Positions 25,493 through 33,894 are shown, counted from the first letter of the stretch. The stretch: 40,237 nt of DNA from Candidatus Laterigemmans baculatus (GCF_010367455.1 NZ_WRPR01000104.1:1-40237), one strand, 5' to 3'. A program made the numbers and translations. The notes: generated by a model from the letters alone, not told the origin.

Positions 25493-25597
25493 GGACTCGC
25501 TCTCACGGTAAAGGGGGGCAGTTGGGAGATGATAGGCAGCGGAATCGGATTTCGATTGTACATCAGGCGAGCGGGGCGAGTCGGCGGTGTCGCTGTT

Positions 25598-26944
25598 TCA
25601 CTCGACGCCAATTCCGTCGTGCGTGCTCCAGTAGCCTCCGCGAGCGTGGTCGAACAACGGTTTGCGGCCACGCACGGTGGACTCGAAGCGGCCTTGATCG
25701 AAGACCAGCTGGCCTCCGACCCAGGTTTTGACCGGCCAACCGGTCAGCTCCACTCCGTCCCACGGGGACCAGCCCGCCTTGGTGTGTTGCTCGGCATTGC
25801 GGATCGTGCGCCGCGCCTGCATGTCGACCAGGACCAGGTCGGCGGCGTACCCGACTTCGATCCGCCCTTTGCCGACGATGTCCCAGACTCGCGCCGGTGC
25901 GTCGCTCATCCAGGACGCGATTTGCTCGAGGGTGCAGGCACCGGCGGCGGCGCGATCGAGCAAAAGCGGCAGGCTGTTTTCGACCGCTGGCAACCCTGAG
26001 GGGCTGGCCGGATAGGGTTGCTGTTTCTCTTCGAGCGTGTGTGGGGCGTGGTCGGTCGCGATCACCTGAATCCGTCCCTCGAGCAGCCCCTGCCAGAGTC
26101 CGCGATTGTCCTCGGCCGTTTTGATCGAGGGGTTCATCTGGACGAGCGAGCCGAGTCGCGGGTAGTCGTCGATGTTGAAGAACAGGTGGTGCGGGCAGAC
26201 TTCCGCGGTCACCAGCGGTGCGGGGTCGGCCAGCAGTTCCAGTTCGGCCGCGGTGGAGACGTGCAGGACGTGGAACCGGTGCTGGTGCCGGCGGGCCAAA
26301 TCGATCGCCCGCCGGGTGGCGATCCAAGCCGCTTCGGCCGAGCGGATTTGCGAGTGGACAGCCACGTCGTCGTTGCCAGCAAACCGCTCGGCGTTGCGGC
26401 GGACGGTGGTTTCGTCTTCGCAGTGGGCACAGATCGGCAGCTCGGTCTCGGCAAAGATTCGCTCGAGCGCCGCCTGTTCGTCGACCAGCAGATTGCCCGT
26501 GCTGCTGCCGATGAAGATTTTAATACCCGGGACGCCGTCGACTTTCCGCAGCTGGTCCACATTTTCGCTGGTCGCTCCGATGTAGAAGCCGTAGTTGACC
26601 AGCGAATGGGCTGCCGCCAGTCGCTCTTTGTCGCGGACCGCTTCGACCGTCACCGCGGGGGGCTTGGTGTTGGGCATCTCGAGGAACGTCGTCACGCCGC
26701 CGGCCGCGCAAGCCCGCGAGGCATGCGCCAGATCCTCCTTATGGGTCAGCCCCGGTTCTCGAAAATGGACTTGGTCATCGATCACGCCTGGGAGAAGATG
26801 AAGTCCCGAGGCGTCGATCACCTGCTCGGCCGTCGTGGTCGAGGGAGCGTCGATCGAGACGATGCGGTCGCCTTCGAGCAGCACCGAAGCCCGGGCTGCT
26901 CCAGTGGGGAACACGACCGTCGCATTCTTGATCAAAGTCTTCAT
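25598..26944 (-). CDS. pyrC: Dihydroorotase (Gln-x-His subfamily)
   Basis: The 448-residue enzyme closes N-carbamoyl-aspartate to dihydroorotate in pyrimidine synthesis. Visible metal-site and substrate residues include H60 and R62 ([14 protein letters not shown]), K142 ([13 protein letters not shown]), H174 (CAHCEDE), H228 (HVLHVST) and D298 with H299 ([12 protein letters not shown]). The usual first metal-ligand His of HxH is Gln58 here. The same [10 protein letters not shown] form occurs in the Porphyromonas-type subfamily as I recall it, so this is a recognised variant. MPNTKPPAV and the C-terminal [10 protein letters not shown] fit the amidohydrolase family. The ATG at 26944 begins [15 protein letters not shown]. 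No other pyr gene is in the window. An allantoinase role is possible but less likely. Confidence 0.85.
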   Translation of the reverse strand: MKTLIKNATVVFPTGAARASVLLEGDRIVSIDAPSTTTAEQVIDASGLHLLPGVIDDQVHFREPGLTHKEDLAHASRACAAGGVTTFLEMPNTKPPAVTVEAVRDKERLAAAHSLVNYGFYIGATSENVDQLRKVDGVPGIKIFIGSSTGNLLVDEQAALERIFAETELPICAHCEDETTVRRNAERFAGNDDVAVHSQIRSAEAAWIATRRAIDLARRHQHRFHVLHVSTAAELELLADPAPLVTAEVCPHHLFFNIDDYPRLGSLVQMNPSIKTAEDNRGLWQGLLEGRIQVIATDHAPHTLEEKQQPYPASPSGLPAVENSLPLLLDRAAAGACTLEQIASWMSDAPARVWDIVGKGRIEVGYAADLVLVDMQARRTIRNAEQHTKAGWSPWDGVELTGWPVKTWVGGQLVFDQGRFESTVRGRKPLFDHARGGYWSTHDGIGVE

Positions 26945-27045
26945 GGGAGTGGATCGAGAGAGGGAGGGACGGAGGCGGACTGCCGTTCATTCTCTCAAAC
27001 TTCCGCCTCAGCCCCAGGCCCCTCGATTTTGGCCCTTCGCAATTC

Positions 27046-27873
27046 ATGCTCGCGCTCGCGACACTTCCCGATCCGGCCAGCCTTGCTCTACTCGCCGTGG
27101 TGCTGTGCGTGGGCATTTTCGTCCAGGCGGCTGCGGGGTTCGCGGCCGGGTTGCTGATCATTCCCTTGTTGCTGTGGTGCGGATTTTCGATCCCGGAAGC
27201 CCAGGTCTCGCTGTTGGTCGCCACCGTCCCGCAGAACCTGTGGGGGGTGTGGAAGTTCCGCGGCACGATCCGTCCGGGCGAAGTGGCTTTTCCGGCGCTG
27301 CTGCGTTTGCTCTGGTTGCCGCTGGGCGTGGGAGTGCTCGTTTCGCTGGAAAATCTGCCTTCGGTGCGGATCCGCCAGGTCGTCGGCGGTGTCACGTTGG
27401 TGGTGACGCTGGCGATCATGCTCTGGCGTCCCCAGCCTCGCCAGCGGCTGCATGCGGGCTGGTCGCTGGTGGCTTTTTCGGTGTCGGGGTTTCTGCAGGG
27501 GCTGGTGGGCATGGGCGGTCCGGCGATGGTCCTGTGGGTGCAAGCCCACGACTGGGACACGCGGCGGATGCGAGCGTTTCTATTCACGATGTACCTGATC
27601 AGTCTGGCGCCCGCGATTTTGATCCTGTGGTGGTTTTTCGGCAGCCGGTTGCTGCTTCCCGGGCTGGCCACGATGGTCCTGATCCCGCTCTTGCTGGCGG
27701 TCACCGCGGTCGGCCTTCGCACCGGCACTTGGCTCGGCCGCCAGCGGCTGCGGCAAGTGACGCTCGGGCTGCTGTTGCTGCTGGGGGTCGCCGGCGTCTG
27801 CACTCCCTGGCTGACGCCTAGCGAGCCGAGTAGCGAGCCGAGTAGCGAGGCTCCGCGCCGCCTCTTACGCTGA
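27046..27873 (+). CDS. TauE/SafE-family membrane transporter (sulfite or small-anion exporter)
   Basis: The 275-residue protein has eight or so hydrophobic helices and the family pattern in both halves: FVQAAAGFAAGLLIIPLLLW in the first, and SVSGFLQGLVGMGGPAMVLWVQ in the second. TauE/SafE proteins export or import sulfite, sulfonates and other small anions; the substrate is not known here. The ATG at 27046 is taken as start. The C-terminus is a 12-bp repeat (AGCGAGCCGAGT) encoding SEPSSEPSSE, probably a disordered tail. It starts 101 bases after the divergent pyrC gene's start and ends 39 bases before the alcohol dehydrogenase gene, so the latter two may share a transcript. Confidence 0.82.
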   Translation: MLALATLPDPASLALLAVVLCVGIFVQAAAGFAAGLLIIPLLLWCGFSIPEAQVSLLVATVPQNLWGVWKFRGTIRPGEVAFPALLRLLWLPLGVGVLVSLENLPSVRIRQVVGGVTLVVTLAIMLWRPQPRQRLHAGWSLVAFSVSGFLQGLVGMGGPAMVLWVQAHDWDTRRMRAFLFTMYLISLAPAILILWWFFGSRLLLPGLATMVLIPLLLAVTAVGLRTGTWLGRQRLRQVTLGLLLLLGVAGVCTPWLTPSEPSSEPSSEAPRRLLR

Positions 27874-27912
27874 TAGTTCCCGCCAGTCGCCTCTCGCCAC
27901 TCGCCAATCGCT

Positions 27913-29058
27913 ATGCAGCCGTTCGACTTCCAGCTTCGTCCGCGAATTGTCTTCGGTCCCGGCAGCCTCGAGCGGCTCGGCCAGTTTGCCGTGGAGCTCG
28001 GGGCGCGGCGAGCGCTGATCGTCTCCGACGCGGGGGTCGTTGCGGCAGGACATTTTCGCGCAGCCGTACGGTTCCTCGAGCAGGCGGGGGTCGAGGTCCA
28101 CGCCTTCCATGATTTCGCCGAGAACCCAACCAGCGCGATGGTCGACAGCGGCGCCGTCGTCGCTCGGCGGTGCCAGCCCGATTTGCTGATCGGACTCGGC
28201 GGCGGCAGCAGTATGGACTGTTGCAAAGGGATCAACTTCGTCTATTCCTGCGGCGGACGCGTGCAGGATTATCACGGCGTAGGGAAGGCGACCAGCGAGA
28301 TGCTGCCGATGATCGCCATTCCGACGACCGCAGGGACGGGGAGCGAGGCGCAATCGTTCGCCCTGATCAGCGATGCCGAGACGCATGTCAAAATGGCCTG
28401 TGGCGATCCCCGAGCGGCCTGCCGCGTGGCGCTGCTCGATCCCGAGTTGACGCTCACCCAGCCTCCGCGGGTGACCGCGCTGACCGGCATCGATGCTCTG
28501 TCGCATGCGATCGAGACCTACGTCACGCTCCGCCGCAACCCGATCTCGATCACCTTCAGCCGCCGCGCCTTTGGGTTGCTCGCCCACAGCTTCTCCCGCG
28601 TGCTCGACCAACCGCAGAACCTCGAGGCCCGCGGGCAGATGCAGCTGGGTGCTTGTTTTGCCGGGCTGGCGATCGAAACCTCGATGCTCGGCGCCGCTCA
28701 CGCCACCGCCAACCCGCTGACCGCTCGCTACGACGTCGTCCACGGCCAAGCGGTGGGAGTGATGCTGCCAGCGGTGATCCGCATGAATGGCCGCCAGCAC
28801 CCGGAGTGGTACGCCGAATTGCTCTCGGAGCTCGAGCCGGTCGAGGATCCAGCCGAAGCTCCCGATCGGTTGGCCGACCGCGTCGTCGAATACCTCCGCC
28901 ACGCTTCGCTAGCGACCAACCTCGAGGAGCTGCAGATTCCTTCCGAGGGAATCGCTGCGATGGCCGTCGACGCGGCGGCCCAGTGGACCGGAACGTTCAA
29001 TCCGGTGCCGCTGACGGAGTCTCTGATCAGCGATCTCTATCGCGATAGCCGCGCTTGA
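27913..29058 (+). CDS. Iron-containing (group III) alcohol dehydrogenase
   Basis: The 381-residue NAD(P)-dependent enzyme shows the family fold: dinucleotide-binding GLGGGSSMDCCKGINF, the TTAGTGSEAQSFALI motif, and the metal-binding residues D194, H198 (GIDALSHAIETYV), H263 (AHATANPLTARYDVV) and H277 (DVVHGQAVGVMLP). It should oxidise or reduce a primary alcohol or aldehyde using Fe2+; the exact substrate is not clear. The ATG at 27913 lies 39 bases after the TauE-like stop. A repeat-rich gap of 228 bases follows and separates it from the convergent prepilin peptidase-like gene. Confidence 0.92.
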   Translation: MQPFDFQLRPRIVFGPGSLERLGQFAVELGARRALIVSDAGVVAAGHFRAAVRFLEQAGVEVHAFHDFAENPTSAMVDSGAVVARRCQPDLLIGLGGGSSMDCCKGINFVYSCGGRVQDYHGVGKATSEMLPMIAIPTTAGTGSEAQSFALISDAETHVKMACGDPRAACRVALLDPELTLTQPPRVTALTGIDALSHAIETYVTLRRNPISITFSRRAFGLLAHSFSRVLDQPQNLEARGQMQLGACFAGLAIETSMLGAAHATANPLTARYDVVHGQAVGVMLPAVIRMNGRQHPEWYAELLSELEPVEDPAEAPDRLADRVVEYLRHASLATNLEELQIPSEGIAAMAVDAAAQWTGTFNPVPLTESLISDLYRDSRA

Positions 29059-29080
29059 CAGGCGGCCCGTCGGTTCCACG

Positions 29081-29123
29081 ATCAGCCGCCACGCGCTAGC
29101 GTCCGGTTTCTGCTGAATCGTGG
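29081..29123. repeat. REP-like element R2 (half copy)
   Basis: ATCAGCCGCCACGCGCTAGC followed by GTCCGGTTTC matches one arm of R1 and R3 but lacks a full opposite arm. It lies just after the alcohol dehydrogenase stop. Confidence 0.6.
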
Positions 29124-29169
29124 AAACCTTGGGTTACGCTCTGTCAGAAAACCCGCCGATCTCGACCTT

Positions 29170-29280
29170 TTGAGCCGTAGGCGCTAGCCTCGGGCCCTCT
29201 TGAGCCGTAGGCGCTAGCCTCGGGCCCTCGCTAGCCCCAAGGTTTCCGTTGCAGAACCCGCGGCTAGCGCCGTCGGCTCA
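29170..29280. repeat. 111-bp GGCTAGCGCC element, copy 2, between convergent genes
   Basis: The same 111-bp layout as at 17108-17218: two direct cores 30 bases apart (29170 and 29200) and one inverted core (29257-29280), separated by a diverged 30-base spacer that keeps the TTGCAGAA-like end. It sits between the 3' ends of the alcohol dehydrogenase and prepilin peptidase-like genes, again a convergent gap, 7 bases short of the latter's stop. Confidence 0.85.
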
Positions 29281-29286
29281 TGGTTT

Positions 29287-30582
29287 TCATAAAGAGTCTA
29301 GCGCCCGGCGGCTGGTCAGACACCGCGGGACGACTAGCAGCAGGGCGGCGGCGACCAGAATCACCCAGGGGGGCGAGCTGGCGGAAGGCCAAAAGAGCCA
29401 CGCTTCGAGCCGCTCCCAAAACGCGATTTGAACCGCCAGACCCACGGGTAAACAGACCGCCAGCCAAGCGAGACCTTCGCGCTCGGATCCGACCGTGCCG
29501 GGCTCGGAGAATCGTCTCGCCAACCGCTGCAGAATCGCCGCTCCGATCACCGAGAGCAGCACGACGCCGAGCAGCGCTTGCCACCCGACCACGACGGCCG
29601 GCACGCACAACAGGGCTGTCAAGTCGAGCAGCCGCGCCGTACCGCTGCCGGTCGGATCGAGCTTGGGATCGGCCGTGGGGCAGAGGTAGCGGGCCAGGGC
29701 TCGAGCCAGCAGGGCGGCGGCGACGATCGCCGTCAGCAGTCGCAGCACCGCGTCATAGTGGCTCGTCGGTTGCCAGCCTTCGGGAACCGTCGCCTGCCAG
29801 GGGACCACCATCAGCGGCGGCCAGATCCAAAGCGGACCCATCGCGAGCAAAAACACCCAGATGACCAATCCCCGCGGCAAGCGGTGGGCGTCAAACCGCA
29901 CGAGCCCCAGCGCCCACGCCGAACTGATGGCGACGACGTGGTACAGCGAGATCACGACCAGTCCGAGCGACAGGTGGGGCGTCGCCAGCGGGCCATCGGC
30001 CTGCCGCGGGTGGTGAGGGCCTCCCTCGCTGACGAAGGGCAGGTTGCCGCCCCCGGAATAGAATTCGGCCAGCCCCAGCACGGTGATCGTGAGCCCTACG
30101 CAGAGCTCGACGATCGGGTACCGCGGGGAAATCGGCAGCCGGCACGTGCGGCACCGACCGCGGAGGGCGATCCAGCCAAAGACCGGCCAATTGTCCCGCG
30201 CCGAGAGCCGCGCGTTGCACCACGGACAGTGCGACCACCCGTTGATGCTTTTCCCCCGCGGCACTCGCCAAGCGACTACGTTCAGGAAGCTGCCGATCGC
30301 CGAGCCCACCCAGAACAGCCAAGCGGCGACCAGGACGTCGATTGCCCGGGGGACGAGCAGGTCGGCAAACCGGTAGCTGCTGGCCGCCGCCTGCCACGCG
30401 GCGGCCAACAGCACGTAGCCCACGGCAGCGACGAGCAGGATAGAGAGCACCCCCAGCAGCGGTCCGCTCCGCACCAGCAGTCCCTTTCGCCCCAGCAGCC
30501 GCTTTCGCCGTCGCTTTGGTTTGCCAATTGCCAATTTGTTCGAACTCCTGAACCAGACGGTATTACCGTTCTCTCCTATCAC
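29287..30582 (-). CDS. Prepilin peptidase-like (A24 N-terminal domain) membrane protein, degenerate catalytic site
   Basis: The 431-residue membrane protein contains the A24 N-terminal region GSFLNVVAWRVPRGKSI and its cytoplasmic zinc-binding motif CPWC...CRTC (C119, C122, C144, C147), followed by RYPIVELCVG. In active prepilin peptidases (PilD/GspO), two Asp residues cut class III leaders; the second lies in GxGDxK. The first Asp motif is plausible (FDAHRLPRGLVIWV). The second is poorly conserved (RLLDLTALL where GxGDxK is expected, about 15 residues before GWQALLG). Activity is therefore uncertain. Extra N-terminal residues and a long hydrophilic insert between helices are present. The GTG at 30582 overlaps repeat P3, so a TTG at 30534 with AGGAG ten bases ahead is a likely alternative start. 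It may act on DUF1559-type leaders such as the one at 3669-4700. Confidence 0.75.
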   Translation of the reverse strand: MIGENGNTVWFRSSNKLAIGKPKRRRKRLLGRKGLLVRSGPLLGVLSILLVAAVGYVLLAAAWQAAASSYRFADLLVPRAIDVLVAAWLFWVGSAIGSFLNVVAWRVPRGKSINGWSHCPWCNARLSARDNWPVFGWIALRGRCRTCRLPISPRYPIVELCVGLTITVLGLAEFYSGGGNLPFVSEGGPHHPRQADGPLATPHLSLGLVVISLYHVVAISSAWALGLVRFDAHRLPRGLVIWVFLLAMGPLWIWPPLMVVPWQATVPEGWQPTSHYDAVLRLLTAIVAAALLARALARYLCPTADPKLDPTGSGTARLLDLTALLCVPAVVVGWQALLGVVLLSVIGAAILQRLARRFSEPGTVGSEREGLAWLAVCLPVGLAVQIAFWERLEAWLFWPSASSPPWVILVAAALLLVVPRCLTSRRALDSL

Positions 30583-30599
30583 CCTCCCCCCGGGAGGGT
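30581..30599. repeat. ACCCTCCC/GGGAGGGT hairpin P3
   Basis: ACCCTCC and GGAGGGT face each other around a C/G-rich centre. It overlaps the apparent GTG start of the prepilin peptidase-like gene, which argues against that start. Confidence 0.6.
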
Positions 30600-30660
30600 C
30601 GGGCTCTTAGGCCCGGGGAGGGCTAGATGAATCCCGCCGCGCTTCGACTTCTACGACGCG

Positions 30661-30710
30661 GCTCGCCCTCCCCGCTCGTTCCTCGCGACCCTCCCAGGGG
30701 GAGGGTGTCG
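30661..30710 (-). repeat. 50-bp GAGGGT element, reverse copy, upstream of lepB
   Basis: Read on the minus strand it matches about 46 of 50 bases of 33776-33826: the hairpin ACCCTCCC(CCT)GGGAGGGT, then CGCGAGGAACGAGCGGGGAGGG. The two copies face in opposite directions on either side of lepB-lptB. Confidence 0.75.
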
Positions 30711-30726
30711 ATGCGGCTTTCTAACC

Positions 30727-30788
30727 GAGCCTAGCCCCCGGTTCCTGAAAACGCCGTGAGAACCGGACGCTAGCGCGTGGCGGCTGAT
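30727..30788. repeat. REP-like hairpin element R3 (62 bp)
   Basis: GAGCCTAGCCCCCGGTTCC on the left and AACCGGACGCTAGCGCG on the right, ending GTGGCGGCTGAT. It lies between repeat P3b and the lepB leader. Its sequence shares long stretches with R1 (CCCCCGGTTCC, AAAACGCCG, GGACGC). Confidence 0.75.
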
Positions 30789-30969
30789 CTCATGGGTCCT
30801 CGAATCGGTCCCGCGTATGTGAACGGTCGCCTTGAATGTCCCGTATGCTAGCTGACCGGTGAGTGCGCCCGCCCTACACTTAAACAGGCCTCCGAATCGC
30901 CGTTCCGGCGGTCTGGGAAACTGGCTAAAGTCGCTTTTCATTCTTGCTCGCCTCCAGCCCGCAATCCTG
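30789..30969 (+). promoter_or_regulatory. lepB leader with a candidate promoter
   Basis: This leader holds no accepted gene. A possible sigma-70-like pair is CTGACC (30852-30857) and TACACT (30875-30880) with a 17-base spacer, each four of six to consensus; it lies 90 bases before the lepB ATG. An open frame from 30859 joins lepB in frame but lacks a recognisable signal. The promoter call is weak. Confidence 0.25.
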
Positions 30970-32943
30970 ATGTCGAAGTCCCTCAAGGTCTTGCCTGAAA
31001 AACCGGCCGAACGCCACGCGCGGATTCGCACCGAAGCGTCGCGCGAGACGGTCGAGTCGATTGTCGTCGCAATCGTCCTGGCGCTGCTGTTTCGGGCCTT
31101 CGTCGCCGAGGCGTTCGTGATTCCGACCGGGTCGATGGCTCCGACCTTGATGGGAGCCCACAAAGATCTGGTCTGCCTGGAGTGCGGGGAATCGTATCGC
31201 ACCGGGGCGAGTATCGAAACGCGGTCGGTGGTCCAGGAAGATACGGTGGTCGCTTCGGTCTGCCCGAACTGTCGCCACGTCAACCCGCTCGATTTGGTCG
31301 ACAAGCCGAATGACAAAACCTTTGCGGGCGATCGGATCCTGGTCAGCAAATTCGCCTATGCGATTGGCGAGCCGGAGCGGTGGGATGTGATCGTCTTCAA
31401 GTATCCGGGGAATCCCAAGCAGAACTACATCAAGCGGCTGGTGGGGCTCCCCGAGGAGACGCTGAAGATTCGCTTCGGCGACGTTTACTCCCGCCCCGAG
31501 GGGAGTGAGTCGTTCGAGATCCTCCGCAAGCCGCACGACAAATTGATGGCGATGGCCCACCGGGTCTACGACACGGCGCATCAGTCGAAGACGTTGATCG
31601 AGGCCAATTATCCGGCCCGTTGGCAGCCCTGGGAACTCGGGGCGAGCGAGCCACCGGAAGATTCGTGGCAGGTCGAGCGAAACACCGCGGGGATGACTGC
31701 CACGCTGCCGGCCGGCGGCGAGTCGGTCCGCTACCTCCGCTATTTCCATAACTGGCCAACCGACGAGATGTGGGAGGCTGCCAACGGCGGGTTATCGGTG
31801 GAGGAGGTTCATCCTTATTCGAGCACCGCGATCACCGATTTTTATGCTTACGATGCCTACCTGCATGTCCCTTCCTACGAGGTCTACAGCGATCCGCCGT
31901 CGCAGGCCCCCAGCGGCCGCGGGATTTTTGGCCGCTTGCGAGGGCTCGTTGGCAGTCCCTCGGGCGTGCTGCACCCCGATTACCAGAGCGGCGAAGGGCC
32001 GGAGCAGTTCGGCAGTAACATTCGAATCGGCTCGTTTGGCGGAGCACGCGAAGGGGGCCACTGGGTGGGCGACTTGATCGTCGAGGCCGACGTGGAAACC
32101 GAGGGCGAGCAAGGGGAGATCGTGCTGGAGCTAGTGGAATCGGCCGTGCTCTATCGCTGCCGGATCGATCTGGCTGATGGCCGGGCGAAGTTGGAGATCG
32201 TCGATCGCGATACACCGGTCAGCTTTGCTCAGGCCGGGGGAACGGCCGAGGAGCCGCCGACGGCGGCGACTGATGTCCGCGGCAACGGTCGCCATAGCTT
32301 GCGGTTCGCCAACTGCGACGACCAACTCTACCTGTGGGTCGACGGCTCGGTGGTGGAGTTTGACGCACCGACCACGTTCGATACTTCGGCGCTTCGCTCG
32401 CTCGCCGAGCAGCGACCCTACCTGGGCGAAGAGCATCCGTTTGATGCGGCCCCGGCCGCCATCGGGATCCGCTCGGCGGCGGCGACCGTCCACCGCATGC
32501 AGTTGCTCCGCGACAAGTACTACATCGCCACCCAGAACGCGTTGGTCGGGATGTTCGACTACGACTTGAACAAAATTCCGATCCAGAGCCGGGCCGGTGT
32601 CGGTGGACTGGGGGCGGTTCAGAATGCGTTGCTCGACCCGCTCCTGTGGGACACCGCGGGAATTTGGGAGGCTCGCCGCGAAGTCGAGTTCACGATGGAA
32701 GCGGATCAGTTCTTTCCGCTCGGCGATAACAGTCCCGAGAGCCAGGACGCACGCTGCTGGGTGCGGCAAGATTCGTTTCGCGGATCGACGACGCCCTACC
32801 CGGACGCCTACTTGTGGGCCGATGCGAGCTACGTCCCTCGCGATCTGCTGGTCGGCAAAGCCTTGATGGTCTTTTGGCCGCATCCCTGGAGCACGCCCGT
32901 CCCCTTCACGCCCCACTTCGAACGCATCGGGCTGATCCGCTAG
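30970..32943 (+). CDS. lepB: Signal peptidase I with zinc-ribbon-like motif and large beta-sandwich-like insert
   Basis: The 657-residue protein is about twice the usual length. It has one N-terminal membrane helix (about 25-50). The catalytic Ser is S55 in IPTGSMAPTL and the Lys is K155 in NYIKRLVGLPEETLKI. Between these, C69, C72, C98 and C101 form a zinc-ribbon-like pattern (CLEC, CPNC). The final signal peptidase box is PLGDNSPESQDAR at G585-N587. Between the Lys box and this box lie about 420 extra residues. Residues about 340-515 look like a concanavalin/DUF1080-type beta-sandwich (GHWVGDLIVEADVET, HSLRFANCDDQLYLWVDG, AAIGIRSAAATVHRM). It cleaves leader peptides from exported proteins, probably with the insert outside the membrane. 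The ATG at 30970 is chosen over the upstream GTG at 30859. lptB follows with no gap. Confidence 0.9.
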   Translation: MSKSLKVLPEKPAERHARIRTEASRETVESIVVAIVLALLFRAFVAEAFVIPTGSMAPTLMGAHKDLVCLECGESYRTGASIETRSVVQEDTVVASVCPNCRHVNPLDLVDKPNDKTFAGDRILVSKFAYAIGEPERWDVIVFKYPGNPKQNYIKRLVGLPEETLKIRFGDVYSRPEGSESFEILRKPHDKLMAMAHRVYDTAHQSKTLIEANYPARWQPWELGASEPPEDSWQVERNTAGMTATLPAGGESVRYLRYFHNWPTDEMWEAANGGLSVEEVHPYSSTAITDFYAYDAYLHVPSYEVYSDPPSQAPSGRGIFGRLRGLVGSPSGVLHPDYQSGEGPEQFGSNIRIGSFGGAREGGHWVGDLIVEADVETEGEQGEIVLELVESAVLYRCRIDLADGRAKLEIVDRDTPVSFAQAGGTAEEPPTAATDVRGNGRHSLRFANCDDQLYLWVDGSVVEFDAPTTFDTSALRSLAEQRPYLGEEHPFDAAPAAIGIRSAAATVHRMQLLRDKYYIATQNALVGMFDYDLNKIPIQSRAGVGGLGAVQNALLDPLLWDTAGIWEARREVEFTMEADQFFPLGDNSPESQDARCWVRQDSFRGSTTPYPDAYLWADASYVPRDLLVGKALMVFWPHPWSTPVPFTPHFERIGLIR

Positions 32944-33738
32944 ATGCCAGAACCGATCCTGCAAGCTGTCGATTTGCGCAAGACCTACGGGCGACGGAAC
33001 GTCGTCGGCGGGGTCAATCTGTACGTGAACCCGGCCGAGATCGTGGGGCTGCTTGGGCCCAACGGGGCGGGCAAATCGACCAGCTTTCGGATGATCTGCG
33101 GGTTGGTCGAACCCGATAGCGGCCGCGTCTTTTTGGGCGGCCACGACGTGACCGATTGGCCGATGTTCCGTCGCGCCCGCGACGGAGGAATGGGTTACCT
33201 GCCGCAGGAACCGAGCGTCTTTAAGAAGCTGACGGTCCAGCAAAACATCTCGTCGCTGTACGAGTTGCTCGGCGTCGGACGCCGCGAACGCAAGGAGCGG
33301 ACGCAGGCGTTGCTCGAGGAGTTCAGCATCACCCACATCCGCAAGAGCCGAGCGGGTGGATTGTCCGGAGGCGAGCGGCGGCGGTTGGAGATCGCTCGCT
33401 GCCTGGTCAGCAATCCGCAAATCGTGATGCTCGACGAGCCGTTCGCAGGCATCGACCCGGTCACGGTTCAGAATATCCAGGGGGTGATTCGCCAGCTGCG
33501 GGATGCCGGGATCGCCGTGCTGATCACCGACCACGCGGCCCGGGAAATCCTCGGTACGGTCGATCGCTGTTATGTGATCTACCAGGGGCAAGTGCTGATC
33601 GACGGGACGCCCGAAGAGGTCAAGCGGCACCCCAAAGTCCAGCAGGAATACCTCGGCGACCTCGATGGGGCGGGCAGTCAAGCGGCGCCGCGAGCCCCCG
33701 CCGCCGCCTCCCGCCCCCAACGCGTCACCGACGTCTAA
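32944..33738 (+). CDS. lptB: LptB, lipopolysaccharide export ABC-transporter ATPase
   Basis: The 264-residue ATPase drives LPS extraction from the inner membrane with LptF and LptG. Walker A is GPNGAGKST (G38-T46). The LSGGERRRLEIARCL signature follows, then IVMLDEPFAGIDP (Walker B with catalytic Glu) and the switch His in LITDHAARE. VQNIQGVIRQLRDAGIAVLITDH and the VIYQGQVLIDGTPEEV ending are LptB-typical. The final 25 residues are Ala/Pro-rich and extra. The start ATG directly follows the lepB stop codon (zero bases between), suggesting coupled translation. LptF/G are not in the window. Confidence 0.93.
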   Translation: MPEPILQAVDLRKTYGRRNVVGGVNLYVNPAEIVGLLGPNGAGKSTSFRMICGLVEPDSGRVFLGGHDVTDWPMFRRARDGGMGYLPQEPSVFKKLTVQQNISSLYELLGVGRRERKERTQALLEEFSITHIRKSRAGGLSGGERRRLEIARCLVSNPQIVMLDEPFAGIDPVTVQNIQGVIRQLRDAGIAVLITDHAAREILGTVDRCYVIYQGQVLIDGTPEEVKRHPKVQQEYLGDLDGAGSQAAPRAPAAASRPQRVTDV

Positions 33739-33775
33739 GTACGTCAGGCTTTCCGGCCTCTGTCAGAAACCTGAA

Positions 33776-33826
33776 CGACACCCTCCCGCTGGGAGGGTCG
33801 CGAGGAACGAGCGGGGAGGGTGATGA
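33776..33826 (+). repeat. GAGGGT element, forward copy, downstream of lptB
   Basis: It contains the perfect stem ACCCTCCC (33780-33787) and GGGAGGGT (33791-33798) with a three-base loop, then CGCGAGGAACGAGCGGGGAGGG. It lies 37 bases after the lptB stop and may terminate the operon. It is the opposite-facing partner of 30661-30710. Confidence 0.75.
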
Positions 33827-33894
33827 CAGGTTGTGCGACTTACGTAGAGACCAGTGCCCGGGACAAGGGTAATGGTGAAATTGAGTTTCTGACT

